Of a stretch of 64,000 bases of DNA, positions 46,161-55,975 are shown in pieces. The notes below the pieces were generated by a model. That model was not told the DNA's origin. It did not search any database and was given only the letters and a program-made list of their open reading frames with translations. The translations under genes and the position numbers were made by a program. This DNA comes from Sphingobacterium composti (lineage in GTDB: Bacteria; Bacteroidota; Bacteroidia; Sphingobacteriales; Sphingobacteriaceae): NCBI RefSeq assembly GCF_009829075.1, contig NZ_WUQZ01000017.1, positions 1-64,000 of the forward strand, read 5' to 3'. Positions within the stretch are counted from its first letter, which is position 1; every line of letters starts with the position of its first letter.

Positions 46161-49100
46161 TTAAAAACCTAAACTTAAACCAACGTTATATGTTCTAATA
46201 TTAGGATATGCAGCTGTATATGAATCTGTTTCTGGATCAATGCCACTGTATGGAGTTATCACAAATAAATTGTGCGCAGATACGTTTATTTTTGCTGATT
46301 TGAAAACATTGGTTAAAAATTTATTAGAAAAATCATAACCTAACGAAACATTTTGTAGCCTGATAAACCAAGCATCTTGCATGAAGAAGTCACCCACGCC
46401 ATAGCTAGAAAATCCCCAATACGTACTTGGATGAGTTTCAGAAGGATTCGTTGGAGTCCATCTATCTTTAATAGATCTTAATCCATTATAACCTTGTGCT
46501 ACTAATCCAAATGCACTATAACCATAGGCTTGGAAATTCGGATCTGCTATGCTACGACCAAGTAATCCATTGAAATCAAAATTCAAACTAAAGTTTTTGT
46601 AATTAATGATATTCGTAAACCCGATCATACAGCTCGGATCATAAGTACCAGCTAAGACATAATCAGCGTCATCTATAATACCATCTGGTGCACCTGTTCT
46701 TAAAAATCTCCCTAAATCATCTACTGCAGGATTTCCTGCATCATCACGTACGTAGCCATTGATATCACGAATCTTAATTTGTCCTGGTATAAGATTAGGC
46801 TGAGCTGCTGGTTTGTCCTCGCCTAATTGAAGTATTCCATCAGACAATCTAGTATACCTAGCTCTAATAGGATCATTTACACTTTGGTATACAGCAGGCT
46901 TCCAATCTGGAGCTCTTTCTAACCAAGTATCTTTATATCGAGAGAAATTGAAAATAGTTCGCCATTCAAATTTTTCACGTTTGATATTACGCGTATTCAC
47001 ACTCAACTCAATACCACGACTTCTCGTTTTTCCGATGTTAGCGATAATTGTATTTACCTCATGGTAAGAGTTCAAAGGCTTATAATCTAAAAGATCTGAC
47101 ACTTCATTATTAAATATCTCTAATGAACCTTCAATCTTACCTTTTAATATGGAGTAATCCACACCAATATTTAATCCTGTGGTAGTTTCCCACTTCAAAT
47201 TAGGATTTTCAAGTCTCGATAATGAAACTGCTATCATACGCGTATCATTAGAAGAAAGCCATCCTGGATATGCAGAATAAGCTGCAAATGCATTACTATT
47301 AATCGTAGCATTACCAGTTTGTCCGTAACTCACTCTTAATTTTAACTGAGAAATCGAATTACGCAGAGAATTAAAGAATGGCTCTTCAGCGACATTCCAT
47401 GCTACGGCCGCAGATGGAAAAGTTCCCCATTTATTATTCGCTGCAAAGACACTAGCTCCATCAGTACGTACTGTGACAGTAGCCATGTACCTACTTTTAT
47501 AATTATAATTTAACCTACTGAAATATGATGCAATCATGTTTTCAGGCCCATATGATTCAGAAGGCAATGGCATACTTCCTGCGCCCAAATTATTCCATAA
47601 GAATGCATCGGTTATAAAACCTGAAGCCTGACTACTCGAATAACGCTCAATAAACTTTTGCTTTGAAACACCGCCTAACAAATCAAATTTGTGTCCATCA
47701 CCAATTATTTTGGTATAATTAGCAGTAGCCTCTAACAAATAATCATCCTTATCTAAGTTGCTTATAGACGCTCTCCCGTTTTCAAGAGCACCATGCAACG
47801 TTGTTTTTGGCAAATAAGTAGCTCTCTTTGTAAATCCTCTATCAAAACCCGCCTTTAAGCGAATTGTTAAGTCTTTAAAAGGATTAATATCTAAAAAAGA
47901 ATTTAACAGCATCCTTTCGATACGTCCATTGTCACTTACAGTCAAGAGAGAATAAGGATTTGGCTGTAGTGCTAATTGAGGGTTTATTGGATAATTTCCA
48001 TTTTCATCAATTGCTTCAATATGTGGCCCCATTTGAATAGCTGCACGTATTAATCCTGATTTTTCATATTCTTCTCCTCCTAATTGTGTATTAGAGTTGT
48101 CTATACGACTTGCAGTAAGATTCACTCCAAATTTAAAGTACTTTCCAATCTCTTGATCTATATTGGCACGAATTGAGTATCTGCTAAAATCTGAATTTTT
48201 CACAATACCATTTTGATCATAATAGTTACCCGAGATCATATATTTAGTAGTAGGAGTTCCTCCTAAAATAGAAACGTTATGTTGATTTACCATTCCATTT
48301 CTAGTGACAAGTTCAAACCAATCTGTACCTCTTCCTACATTATTTATTGCATTTTGTGTATATGGTTTTATAAAAGCACCTGCAGTTGCCGCCGCCTCGT
48401 CTACAGTTTTGGTACCATAAGGATAAACTCCATTTTCCCACATCCAATGCTCAAAGCCCGCCTCATTGCGTACTTCCATCCATTCATTCAACGGGAGGAC
48501 ATCAAACGAACGGTCATAAATCTGTGTTGAGAAGTTATTGGTATATTCAACTCGTGCTTGTCCTTCCTTACCTCTTTTTGTAGTAATTAGAATAACTCCA
48601 TTTGCAGCACGCGAACCATAAATAGATGTTCCACTTGCGTCTTTAAGCACCTCTATGGATTCAATATCATTTGGGTTGAAAGAATTTAAAATACTTTGTG
48701 TACCACCCTCATATCTATTTCCACTGCTAGGTTGTTGTAAATCAGAAATGGGAAAGCCATCTACCACGATTAGCGGTTGATTACTTGCCATAACGGAACC
48801 TGCTCCACGTACTAAAATATCTAAACCACCACCAGGCTGAGCTGAATTTTGAACTATTGTAAGTCCAGGGACTTTACCTTTAAGCATATTTCCAATTTCT
48901 GGACCTTGAGAAAGCACCAAGTCATCTGTCTTTACGGATGATATAGCAGCTGTAAGATCTCGTTTAGTCTGCGTACCATATCCAATTACCACCAATTCTT
49001 CTAAACCAAGTTCTTCTGTTGAAAGCTTTACAGTAATAAATGTATTATTGCCAATCGAAACTTCTTGTGTAGCAAAGCCTCTATAACTGATGACTAGAAT

Positions 49101-49403
49101 AGCATTGGCAGAAACATCTTTTAATGAAAATTCTCCTCTACTATCCGCCATTGTAACTTGACTACTATCCTTTATCCTAACTGTAGCCCCTTGCAAGGGA
49201 TTTCCATTATCGTCAGTGACGATACCACGAATTCCCTTTTGGATGTCAATGTGATAAATACTTGAGTTTATATTAAATTCATAATTTGATTTGGCTGAAA
49301 CTTCTTGCATGCATAAAACACTGAGGGGAATAGCAGCATAAAATTTCATGGTATGGGAAGATAGCCCATATCTAATAAGTTTACTTTTAGATTTCATAAG
49401 CAT
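46161..49403 (-). CDS. SusC/RagA TonB-dependent transporter (locus 2)
   Basis: A 1080-aa outer-membrane receptor. After a signal sequence (LSVLCMQEVSAKS) comes a carboxypeptidase-D-like domain at about 55-130 (GIRGIVTDDNGNPLQGATV), the TonB box-like EELVVIGYGTQ at about 133-143, the plug and the barrel, ending GLSLGF. It has no STN domain, unlike the locus 1 SusC, so it is not expected to work through an anti-sigma factor. The ATG at 49403 or 49397 both give the same signal. No regulator gene lies beside it. Confidence 0.95.
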   Translation of the reverse strand: MLMKSKSKLIRYGLSSHTMKFYAAIPLSVLCMQEVSAKSNYEFNINSSIYHIDIQKGIRGIVTDDNGNPLQGATVRIKDSSQVTMADSRGEFSLKDVSANAILVISYRGFATQEVSIGNNTFITVKLSTEELGLEELVVIGYGTQTKRDLTAAISSVKTDDLVLSQGPEIGNMLKGKVPGLTIVQNSAQPGGGLDILVRGAGSVMASNQPLIVVDGFPISDLQQPSSGNRYEGGTQSILNSFNPNDIESIEVLKDASGTSIYGSRAANGVILITTKRGKEGQARVEYTNNFSTQIYDRSFDVLPLNEWMEVRNEAGFEHWMWENGVYPYGTKTVDEAAATAGAFIKPYTQNAINNVGRGTDWFELVTRNGMVNQHNVSILGGTPTTKYMISGNYYDQNGIVKNSDFSRYSIRANIDQEIGKYFKFGVNLTASRIDNSNTQLGGEEYEKSGLIRAAIQMGPHIEAIDENGNYPINPQLALQPNPYSLLTVSDNGRIERMLLNSFLDINPFKDLTIRLKAGFDRGFTKRATYLPKTTLHGALENGRASISNLDKDDYLLEATANYTKIIGDGHKFDLLGGVSKQKFIERYSSSQASGFITDAFLWNNLGAGSMPLPSESYGPENMIASYFSRLNYNYKSRYMATVTVRTDGASVFAANNKWGTFPSAAVAWNVAEEPFFNSLRNSISQLKLRVSYGQTGNATINSNAFAAYSAYPGWLSSNDTRMIAVSLSRLENPNLKWETTTGLNIGVDYSILKGKIEGSLEIFNNEVSDLLDYKPLNSYHEVNTIIANIGKTRSRGIELSVNTRNIKREKFEWRTIFNFSRYKDTWLERAPDWKPAVYQSVNDPIRARYTRLSDGILQLGEDKPAAQPNLIPGQIKIRDINGYVRDDAGNPAVDDLGRFLRTGAPDGIIDDADYVLAGTYDPSCMIGFTNIINYKNFSLNFDFNGLLGRSIADPNFQAYGYSAFGLVAQGYNGLRSIKDRWTPTNPSETHPSTYWGFSSYGVGDFFMQDAWFIRLQNVSLGYDFSNKFLTNVFKSAKINVSAHNLFVITPYSGIDPETDSYTAAYPNIRTYNVGLSLGF

Positions 49404-49589
49404 TCATAATTTTATAAGGTTAATGAAGAACTATCAAATAAGGTTACAGCTAACTTTAATAGACTATTAGGTTTATAAAAATCAGGCAACAATATCGACT
49501 ATAGGCACTAATTCATAGATATAAAATATTGGTTCAATAGGTTCGATTAATACTTGATGAAGCTAATATATACAATTAGAAAATCACAT

Positions 49590-49610
49590 GGACAACGCAA
49601 CCGTTTGTCC
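49590..49610 (-). terminator. Probable terminator after the murF-alr unit
   Basis: Stem GGACAACG / CG-TTTGTCC (one bulged base). It lies just after the minus-strand gene ending at 49641. No T-tract follows, so confidence is limited. Confidence 0.45.
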
Positions 49611-49640
49611 AATTTTAAAATAATTTTTAGCTAGTTGGGA

Positions 49641-50231
49641 TTAGTATAAAAGTAATGTTACTTTAAAAATCATTGTATTACTGTTATAGAGAACAGTATG
49701 ATTATCAGGACACTTCAAACGCAAACGATTGCCTAAATTGATCAGAATAGATGTACTTGATTGATTTTCAATATTATGATTTACTCTATTGCTAACTTCA
49801 AATTTAAGCGAATTACCGACTAAATTAAACTTTACACGAAGTGGATATTTTTCGAGAGAATTGTATCCATACTGTATTGCATTTTGAATTATCGGAAAAA
49901 GTATAAATGGCTCAATTTTAAATTCTGAATGTGGAGGAATATTATTTTGAATTCTTATATTAATTCTTTCTCCTTGTAGGATTTGATAAGCACTGATTAA
50001 TGCTTGGACGTTTATAATTTCCTCATTTAGCAAAATTTTATGCATACTATCAATATCTTTCACACAAGAAAAATATTCCTGTAAAACATCAAGTCTCTGC
50101 TGTTCAGCTGCCAAACTTAATAAGTAAGGATCATTTTTTGCATTATGAAAACTCAAATCAGCAGCTAATTGAAGCTTTTCAATATCAACTTTTTCTTTTT
50201 CAGAAAATAAGTGAGAAATAAAATTTTTCAT
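49641..50231 (-). CDS. Degenerate LytS-like histidine kinase fragment
   Basis: A 196-aa cytoplasmic protein. Residues about 100-196 follow the LytS/YehU-type ATPase layout: FILFPIIQNAIQYGYNS corresponds to the N-box, then FEVSNRV and LGNRLRLKCPDNHTV. The usual PHFLFNSLN phosphoacceptor motif is not seen; the best matching stretch is NDPYLLSLA, with Tyr where His would be. There is no membrane segment and no response regulator next to it. It starts one base after the DUF502 gene, so it is translationally coupled to it. It may be a non-catalytic adaptor. Confidence 0.7.
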   Translation of the reverse strand: MKNFISHLFSEKEKVDIEKLQLAADLSFHNAKNDPYLLSLAAEQQRLDVLQEYFSCVKDIDSMHKILLNEEIINVQALISAYQILQGERINIRIQNNIPPHSEFKIEPFILFPIIQNAIQYGYNSLEKYPLRVKFNLVGNSLKFEVSNRVNHNIENQSSTSILINLGNRLRLKCPDNHTVLYNSNTMIFKVTLLLY

Positions 50232-50232
50232 T

Positions 50233-50829
50233 TTATTCTATACCTGACACACCGCCCGAAACAACTAACTTCATCGCGTCTGTAGCAGACATATTTAGTT
50301 TGGCAACATACTTTGATTCCACGACAACAACCTGACCAGCAAAAGAGTATGAAAAAGGAAAGTAAACAATAACTTCACCTTCCATACCAATTTTAGAAAG
50401 ATCACGTTGTGTAAGAAAACCAATTTTTTTTAGTCCCATATCGTTCACTTTGACTAATACGGGCTCATTAAATTTTTTAGCATCTCCAACAAATGCCTCC
50501 GTAAAGTCTTTGATCGAAGAATATAGCGTATTGAAAAGCGGAATTTTGTTAACAGTACGATTCAACCAATTTCGTATAGGAGCTGTAACAAATGTGGTAA
50601 AGATAAATCCAACTAATATTAAAATACATACGACCATCAACAATCCACCACCCGGGATGTATAGCGGATGCCCGTATTCATCTTCTAGAAAATGTTGAGA
50701 AATGTTAAGCGCATTATCTAAAGAGGCAAAAATCCATATAATTAAAAATACAGCACCTGCTACTGGAACTACAACCAATATCCCCTTAATTAAATAATAT
50801 AAAATTCGTTGAAATATTCTCTTAAACAT
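50233..50829 (-). CDS. DUF502 membrane protein
   Basis: A 198-aa protein with two N-terminal membrane segments (residues about 12-34 and 58-82). The family region runs from IPLFNTLYSSIKDFTEAF onward, then a beta-rich soluble part ending SGGVSGIE. DUF502 proteins have no assigned function. It lies 14 bases after murF-alr and one base before the kinase fragment, giving a three-gene unit linked to cell-wall precursor synthesis. Confidence 0.88.
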   Translation of the reverse strand: MFKRIFQRILYYLIKGILVVVPVAGAVFLIIWIFASLDNALNISQHFLEDEYGHPLYIPGGGLLMVVCILILVGFIFTTFVTAPIRNWLNRTVNKIPLFNTLYSSIKDFTEAFVGDAKKFNEPVLVKVNDMGLKKIGFLTQRDLSKIGMEGEVIVYFPFSYSFAGQVVVVESKYVAKLNMSATDAMKLVVSGGVSGIE

Positions 50830-50843
50830 ATATTCTGTTAAAT

Positions 50844-53276
50844 TTATTCATAAAAATACACACGTTTTACACGTGTTGAAATACCTGTAAGCAATTCATA
50901 CGGAATAGTACCTATTCGCTGTGCGACTAAGTGTACATCTGGAAACACGATTACTTCATCTCCCTCCTGCGCATCTATATCTGTAATATCCAACATACAC
51001 ATATCCATACATATGTTACCTACAGTAGGTGCTAATTTTCCATTAATAAGCATTTCTCCCACTCCATTTCCAAATCTACGACTATATCCATCAGCATAGC
51101 CGATTTTTACTGTAGCGATTTTTGAATCCCTTTTCAAAACACCTTTACGGTCATAACCAACAGTATCGTCCGCCTTTAAATGTTTTATTTGTGTAATTGT
51201 CGTCTTTAAAAGACCTACCTCTTCTAAATTCAAATCTTTAGAATTGGAATCAAAACCATAAAGCCCTATCCCCAGCCGAACCATATCCATATGTGCTTCT
51301 GGATGATGAACTATCCCAGATGTGTTACAAATATGTCGAATAAAATCATACTCAAGTACTTTTTTAATTTTATTGACCATTTTATTATAAACAGTTATTT
51401 GCCGATTGGTAAATTCTTTCAATACATCTGAGCCAGCACCTACTAAGTGAGAAAAAACAGAAATAACTTTTAGCTCTCTATGCTCTTGTAATATCAGCAT
51501 CAATTCGTCGACTTCATTCTCCATAAACCCAAGTCTGTGCATACCTGTATCGAGCTTAATATGAATAGGATAATCAACAATATTTCTTTCTGACAAAAAC
51601 TCAACAAAAGATTTAAGTATTCTTACAGAATATATCTCTGGCTCAAGCGAGTATAATACTACATCTTCAAATGTACTTTCGTGTGGACTTAATACCATAA
51701 TTGGAAGTTTAACACCCGCTCGTCGCAATTCACTACCTTCATCTACAAACGCAACAGTAAGGTAATCAACATTATTAAATTGCAACACATTAGCCACCTC
51801 AAAAGATCCACTTCCATACGAAAATGCCTTAACCATAGCCATCATTTTCACTTGAGGCGCTATTATAGAACGATATTGTTTCAAGTTGTGCTCCAGTGAT
51901 TGCAAATTAATTTGAAATACAGTCTCATGAGACTTTTCCACCAATTTTCTACTTATAAGCTCTAACTTATACTTACGCGCACCTTTGATCAAGACTACAG
52001 CGTTAGATAGATCTAAATCTGATAGATCAGAGATCAGATCATCTGTAGAGTTAAAAACTCGAACTTGACTTGGAATTTTTAATTTCAAATCTGTAAAACG
52101 CTCTCCAATAAAGATAATTTCATCCAAATGAACCGACGACAACAATGCTTGAAGTTTTAATTGAAATTTTTCTGTCCATGCCTCCCCTTCAAAATCACTT
52201 AGTATTAATTTCTTTCTTGGATTTTGATTTTGCTGATTTAAAAAATCCAAAGCAATGCTCAATGAGGCTAAATCATTTGAATACGTATCATCTATAATGC
52301 TACTATTATTTTTGCCTTTTTTCAATTGTAGGCGCATATCCAAGTGTCTCAGGTTACTTATGCGTTCGCAAATTGTTTGCGAGGTATATCCCATTTCCAG
52401 CATTGTCAAAATACAGGTTAGTATATTTTCGATGGATGCTTTATCCGAAAATGGTATTTCAATTTTAAAATCCTGTTTATTATAAGACAAATTAACTAAC
52501 GTGCTTTGCCCAGTTGTAAGCATGGAGTTTACATAAAGCTTATCTTCAGATAGATTACCCCAACTAACTATTCTTTCATCAATTAAGTAATCTACAGAAA
52601 GTTGTCCCGATGGAACAATTATTTTTTCAACCTTTTCAAATAATTTCCATTTCTCTTCTAATTTGACCTCCTTTGAAGGAAATCCTTCACGGTGTGCTGT
52701 TCCTAAAGAAGTGAATATTCCCCATTTAGGCTCAATTATCCTTTCCAATCTTTCCATCTCCCCCGTCTTACTGATTCCTGCCTCTATGAGAGCTACATCG
52801 AAATCATTATGGAGATTCCAAAGTGATAAAGCGACACCTAATTGGGAATTATAACTCTTAGGGCTCTGATACACTTTTTTATCAATTTGCAGCAATTGTG
52901 TCAACCACTCCTTCACAATGGTTTTACCATTACTTCCAGTTATTCCTATAACTAATGCATCAATACTCTCCCGATGCTGCAAAGCAATTTCTTGCAATGC
53001 AACTAGTGTATCATCAACCCACAAAAAATTCCCCTCAGCGAAACCATCGACCTCAAATTTGGCATCTGACAACACAAAATTCCTTACTCCAGCTTCATAT
53101 GCATCTGCTATATAGCGATGTCCATCTTTCTGACCTTTCAATGCAAAAAACAAACAACGCTGTCCACTTTTTATCTTTCGGGAATCATACGATAGTATAT
53201 CAAACGGCAAACTAGGATGATGAAGTATTGTTTTGAAAGGTTTTAACCGAGTAAGGAAATCAGAAATTACGTACAT
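50844..53276 (-). CDS. murF-alr: MurF-alanine racemase fusion
   Basis: An 810-aa natural fusion. Residues 1-about 445 are UDP-MurNAc-tripeptide:D-Ala-D-Ala ligase (MurF) with ATP motif GITGSNGKTIVKEWL. The rest is alanine racemase with PLP lysine in MVKAFSYGSGS, RLGIGLYGF and the C-terminal GNICMDMCMLDI. The racemase supplies D-Ala, the ligase domain uses D-Ala-D-Ala, so both ends of the branch are in one chain. I start at ATG 53276 (MYVISDFLTRL) because longer frames overlap the divergent recX start. The fusion is common in Bacteroidetes. Confidence 0.93.
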   Translation of the reverse strand: MYVISDFLTRLKPFKTILHHPSLPFDILSYDSRKIKSGQRCLFFALKGQKDGHRYIADAYEAGVRNFVLSDAKFEVDGFAEGNFLWVDDTLVALQEIALQHRESIDALVIGITGSNGKTIVKEWLTQLLQIDKKVYQSPKSYNSQLGVALSLWNLHNDFDVALIEAGISKTGEMERLERIIEPKWGIFTSLGTAHREGFPSKEVKLEEKWKLFEKVEKIIVPSGQLSVDYLIDERIVSWGNLSEDKLYVNSMLTTGQSTLVNLSYNKQDFKIEIPFSDKASIENILTCILTMLEMGYTSQTICERISNLRHLDMRLQLKKGKNNSSIIDDTYSNDLASLSIALDFLNQQNQNPRKKLILSDFEGEAWTEKFQLKLQALLSSVHLDEIIFIGERFTDLKLKIPSQVRVFNSTDDLISDLSDLDLSNAVVLIKGARKYKLELISRKLVEKSHETVFQINLQSLEHNLKQYRSIIAPQVKMMAMVKAFSYGSGSFEVANVLQFNNVDYLTVAFVDEGSELRRAGVKLPIMVLSPHESTFEDVVLYSLEPEIYSVRILKSFVEFLSERNIVDYPIHIKLDTGMHRLGFMENEVDELMLILQEHRELKVISVFSHLVGAGSDVLKEFTNRQITVYNKMVNKIKKVLEYDFIRHICNTSGIVHHPEAHMDMVRLGIGLYGFDSNSKDLNLEEVGLLKTTITQIKHLKADDTVGYDRKGVLKRDSKIATVKIGYADGYSRRFGNGVGEMLINGKLAPTVGNICMDMCMLDITDIDAQEGDEVIVFPDVHLVAQRIGTIPYELLTGISTRVKRVYFYE

Positions 53277-53345
53277 AGCTTTATAGTTAATACAAATTTC
53301 ACCATTATTTTTTAATAAGTCTATCATTTTTTGAAGATTTGTAGT

Positions 53346-53822
53346 ATGGATGATTTCGAAAGAAAGAAGAAAAAATACACTCCACATCAAGCAAAGCTGA
53401 AGATCGAAAGCTATTGTGCATATCAAGAGCGCGCACAACAAGAAGTACGTGACAAATTATATGAATGGGGTTTGCATGAAGTGGATGTTGAAAATATTAT
53501 TGCAACGCTAATTGAAGATAATTTCTTGAATGAAGAACGCTTTGCCAAAGCATTTGCACGAGGAAAATTCCGTCTTAAAGATTGGGGAAAAATAAAAATC
53601 ATTCAACATCTAAAAGCAAAGCGAATATCTGCTCCATTAATAAAAATCGCTCTTCAAGAAATTGACTACGAAGAATACTTAACCAAGATTGATATATTGA
53701 TAGCAAAGCGAGGCATTTCAAATTCTAAAAATTTATCTTATGAAGATAAAGGCAAAATAGTTCGCTATCTTCAATCCAAAGGTTATGAAAGTGATTTAAT
53801 ATTCGAAAGGTTAAAGCATTAG
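53346..53822 (+). CDS. recX: Regulatory protein RecX
   Basis: A 158-aa helical protein of the RecX family, which limits RecA filament growth. Motifs seen are YCAYQERAQQEVRDKLYEWG and LIEDNFLNEERFAKAFARGKFRLKDWGKIKI, followed by a third helical repeat with YLQSKGYESDLIFERL. I start at ATG 53346; the upstream frame opens with TTG. recA is not in the window. It is divergent from murF-alr with about 70 bases between. Confidence 0.93.
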   Translation: MDDFERKKKKYTPHQAKLKIESYCAYQERAQQEVRDKLYEWGLHEVDVENIIATLIEDNFLNEERFAKAFARGKFRLKDWGKIKIIQHLKAKRISAPLIKIALQEIDYEEYLTKIDILIAKRGISNSKNLSYEDKGKIVRYLQSKGYESDLIFERLKH

Positions 53823-53912
53823 CCTTTAATAATATATGACAAAAAAGTAACAGAATTAATATTTCACAAAAAATAACTTTTTTCTATTTTTACAAAAATG
53901 AAAATGTAGCAA

Positions 53913-54206
53913 ATGCATAGAAAATTAGTTCAATATTCTCTTTCTGTAATTTTATTGATCTGCTTGGCATACAAGACGACTTCTTCTATCCTACATATTG
54001 CTACACAAGAAATTGAATTCGTTGAACAACTTTCTACAGAAAAAGAAACCAAAGAAATAGAAAAACTATATGAAATAGAAGTATTTTTTCTGTCTAGTTT
54101 CTCATTTATCTTTCTACCTAATAGTATTGCACACAACTATTTTGATCGCATAAATAGCTTACCTTTAAGGCATTTTCAATTGCATTACCCGCCTCCTAAC
54201 GTGTAG
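53913..54206 (+). CDS. Small membrane or secreted unknown protein
   Basis: A 97-aa protein with an N-terminal hydrophobic segment (residues about 8-24, YSLSVILLICLAYKTTSS), an acidic middle (VEQLSTEKETKEIEKLYE), a second short hydrophobic segment FFLSSFSFIFLPN, and a tail rich in His and Pro (HFQLHYPPPNV). I do not recognise a family. Small proteins ending in Pro/His-rich tails sometimes precede metal-efflux operons in Bacteroidetes, but no such operon follows. A competing minus-strand frame at 53930-54136 is a shadow. Confidence 0.6.
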   Translation: MHRKLVQYSLSVILLICLAYKTTSSILHIATQEIEFVEQLSTEKETKEIEKLYEIEVFFLSSFSFIFLPNSIAHNYFDRINSLPLRHFQLHYPPPNV

Positions 54207-54261
54207 TCTTACAATACGTTTAGACTAATTATCAAGTATTTCATTTTTAAAACATATAACT

Positions 54262-54678
54262 ATGACTTTAAAATCAATCGTCATCATAGGCGCAATTGTT
54301 GGTGTTGCGCATACAGCTAATGCTCAACAAATCAATGAGAAAGAATTAAAAGTTAATGTACAAACAATTTCTCAGCCTTTTGCTGTGCTAAACAGCCTAG
54401 AACCAGTGACATTTAATTATAACACTGTAAAATACAAAGCCTTTGAATTACCAAAAGCAAAACAATATGGTTTTACCACGGAAAATGCCTCACCTGAGGT
54501 TCTTCAGACGCAATCAAAAATATATAAAACTGGAAAAAACGCTACTAAAGCATTTAAATATGACGAAGTAAATAATGAAAATTTAATTCCAGTATTAGTA
54601 GCAGCCATTAAAGAACAAAAAGCAGAGATAGAAGCCCTCCGTAAGGAACTAGAAAACCTTAAAAAGGTATCTGAATAA
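54262..54678 (+). CDS. Secreted unknown protein with C-terminal coiled coil
   Basis: A 138-aa protein with a signal peptide (cleavage near ANAQQINE, about residue 21-22). The middle is a beta-type stretch (NYNTVKYKAFELP, YGFTTENASPEVL), and the last 35 residues form a coiled coil (NLIPVLVAAIKEQKAEIEALRKELENL). This end is what the trimerisation tail of Bacteroidetes S74-type or tail-fibre-like proteins looks like. It may be a trimeric envelope protein; no function is known. A terminator follows. Confidence 0.68.
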   Translation: MTLKSIVIIGAIVGVAHTANAQQINEKELKVNVQTISQPFAVLNSLEPVTFNYNTVKYKAFELPKAKQYGFTTENASPEVLQTQSKIYKTGKNATKAFKYDEVNNENLIPVLVAAIKEQKAEIEALRKELENLKKVSE

Positions 54679-54682
54679 TAAA

Positions 54683-54718
54683 AAGAAGGGGATTTTGAAT
54701 GACTCAAAATCCCTTCTT
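54683..54718. terminator. Bidirectional terminator
   Basis: Stem AAGAAGGG-G-ATTTTGA / TCAAAATCCCTTCTT, one bulged G and a short loop. It separates the coiled-coil gene from the converging porin gene. Confidence 0.75.
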
Positions 54719-54758
54719 CCATTTATAAAACCAATTGACTAATTATAGATTTTCTTTT

Positions 54759-55790
54759 TTAGAAAGCATATACCAATGCTAATGAAAATTGTGAAGCAGA
54801 TTTCGTTGGCGTGGTAAAATCACTTTTAAAGAATGGCTTAGAATCATCCGAATCAAATCTGAATTCTGGAATTAATGACAAACCACCATGCGTTAATTTT
54901 CCTGACAGAGTTAATGAAGTAACCGATGCTCCTTCTGTATCACTTACGTCTTTCCATTTAAAATACTCGCCCCTTAAACCAATTTGCGCATAATCTGTGA
55001 CATTAAATTTTGGATATAATGCCACTCCTTGGTAGCCTCCCTCTGATTTAAAAGAATAATCCGCAGCATTAAGTCCTAGTGAGAATTTATCAGACACATC
55101 ATAACTCGCTACTAAGTCGTAAATTGTTCCAGAAGAATATTCCTCCTTACCTCCGGCAGAAGAACCTGTCAAAAAATTCGCATATATACTCAAACCATCT
55201 ACTGGTGCTAAACTTAGCTGTGCACCAAAATGTGATACACCATTCAAATCTTTATAGACATTCCAATCGTTAAATAATCCAGCCATTAAAGATACTTTAT
55301 CCGAAAAAGCATAAGTTCCCTTAATACCAGCATTCTGAAAAGGTCCTGCCCCGAAAAGATAGGATGTACTGTAATGAAAGTTAGCAGCAGGAGAAATAAC
55401 TTCATAACCAATAAATGTTCCCATGTAACCTGCGGTCATTGAAAATTTATCGGTAAAAGCATAATCAACATATAAATTTTGGATATGAAAAGAATTATCA
55501 TCTGTGCCATCTCCATTTGGAATGGTTAAATATTGACCTCGAGGACCAAATGATACCTCACCCACAAAGGATGCTTTACCGGTCGACTTTTTCAATCCTA
55601 GATTTAGCATACCCAAAGAAATTGAGTTATGATCATTAGCGAAATATGTTTCAATATTCTCACCTTTAGCGAAATCATATTTATAATACGCGTCTGCTGA
55701 GCCAGTAATTTCAATTCCACTGATGCTTTCTTGCGCATACGCAAAAGCCCCCATCATAAATAGTGATAAAAGTAAAGATTTTTTTCTCAT
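54759..55790 (-). CDS. Outer-membrane porin (OmpL-like beta-barrel)
   Basis: A 343-aa outer-membrane protein of the putative beta-barrel porin-2 (OmpL-like) type. A signal peptide is cleaved near AYAQESIS. It opens with GIEITGSADAYYKYDFAKG, typical of the first strand, and continues with alternating strands to a C-terminal FSLALVYAF ending in an aromatic residue, as expected for barrel assembly. In related bacteria it sits beside PII and ammonium transporter genes; none is here. Its substrate is unknown. It ends at the 54683-54718 hairpin. Confidence 0.85.
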   Translation of the reverse strand: MRKKSLLLSLFMMGAFAYAQESISGIEITGSADAYYKYDFAKGENIETYFANDHNSISLGMLNLGLKKSTGKASFVGEVSFGPRGQYLTIPNGDGTDDNSFHIQNLYVDYAFTDKFSMTAGYMGTFIGYEVISPAANFHYSTSYLFGAGPFQNAGIKGTYAFSDKVSLMAGLFNDWNVYKDLNGVSHFGAQLSLAPVDGLSIYANFLTGSSAGGKEEYSSGTIYDLVASYDVSDKFSLGLNAADYSFKSEGGYQGVALYPKFNVTDYAQIGLRGEYFKWKDVSDTEGASVTSLTLSGKLTHGGLSLIPEFRFDSDDSKPFFKSDFTTPTKSASQFSLALVYAF

Positions 55791-55910
55791 AAATTTGTTT
55801 TTAGTTGATTTAATAGGTTAATTTTTAAAATTCTCATAATATTAATTACAATAAAACAAATTATACAAATAAAAAAACACTAAAACCAATATTTTTTATA
55901 CTAAAATCTG

Positions 55911-55975
55911 AATTATTGAAATTAAAAATACAAATAATGGAAATTTTTCAATACAAAACAACAATTATTGAAATT
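55911..55975. repeat. Three spaced copies of a 13-base sequence
   Basis: AATTATTGAAATT at 55911 and 55963, and AATAATGGAAATT at 55933; spacings are 22 and 30 bases. Possible binding sites for a porin regulator. Confidence 0.45.

Noticed and set aside
53277..53441. Upstream extension of the MurF-Alr frame
   Set aside because: It overlaps the start of the divergent recX gene, and homologs begin close to the MYVISD start.
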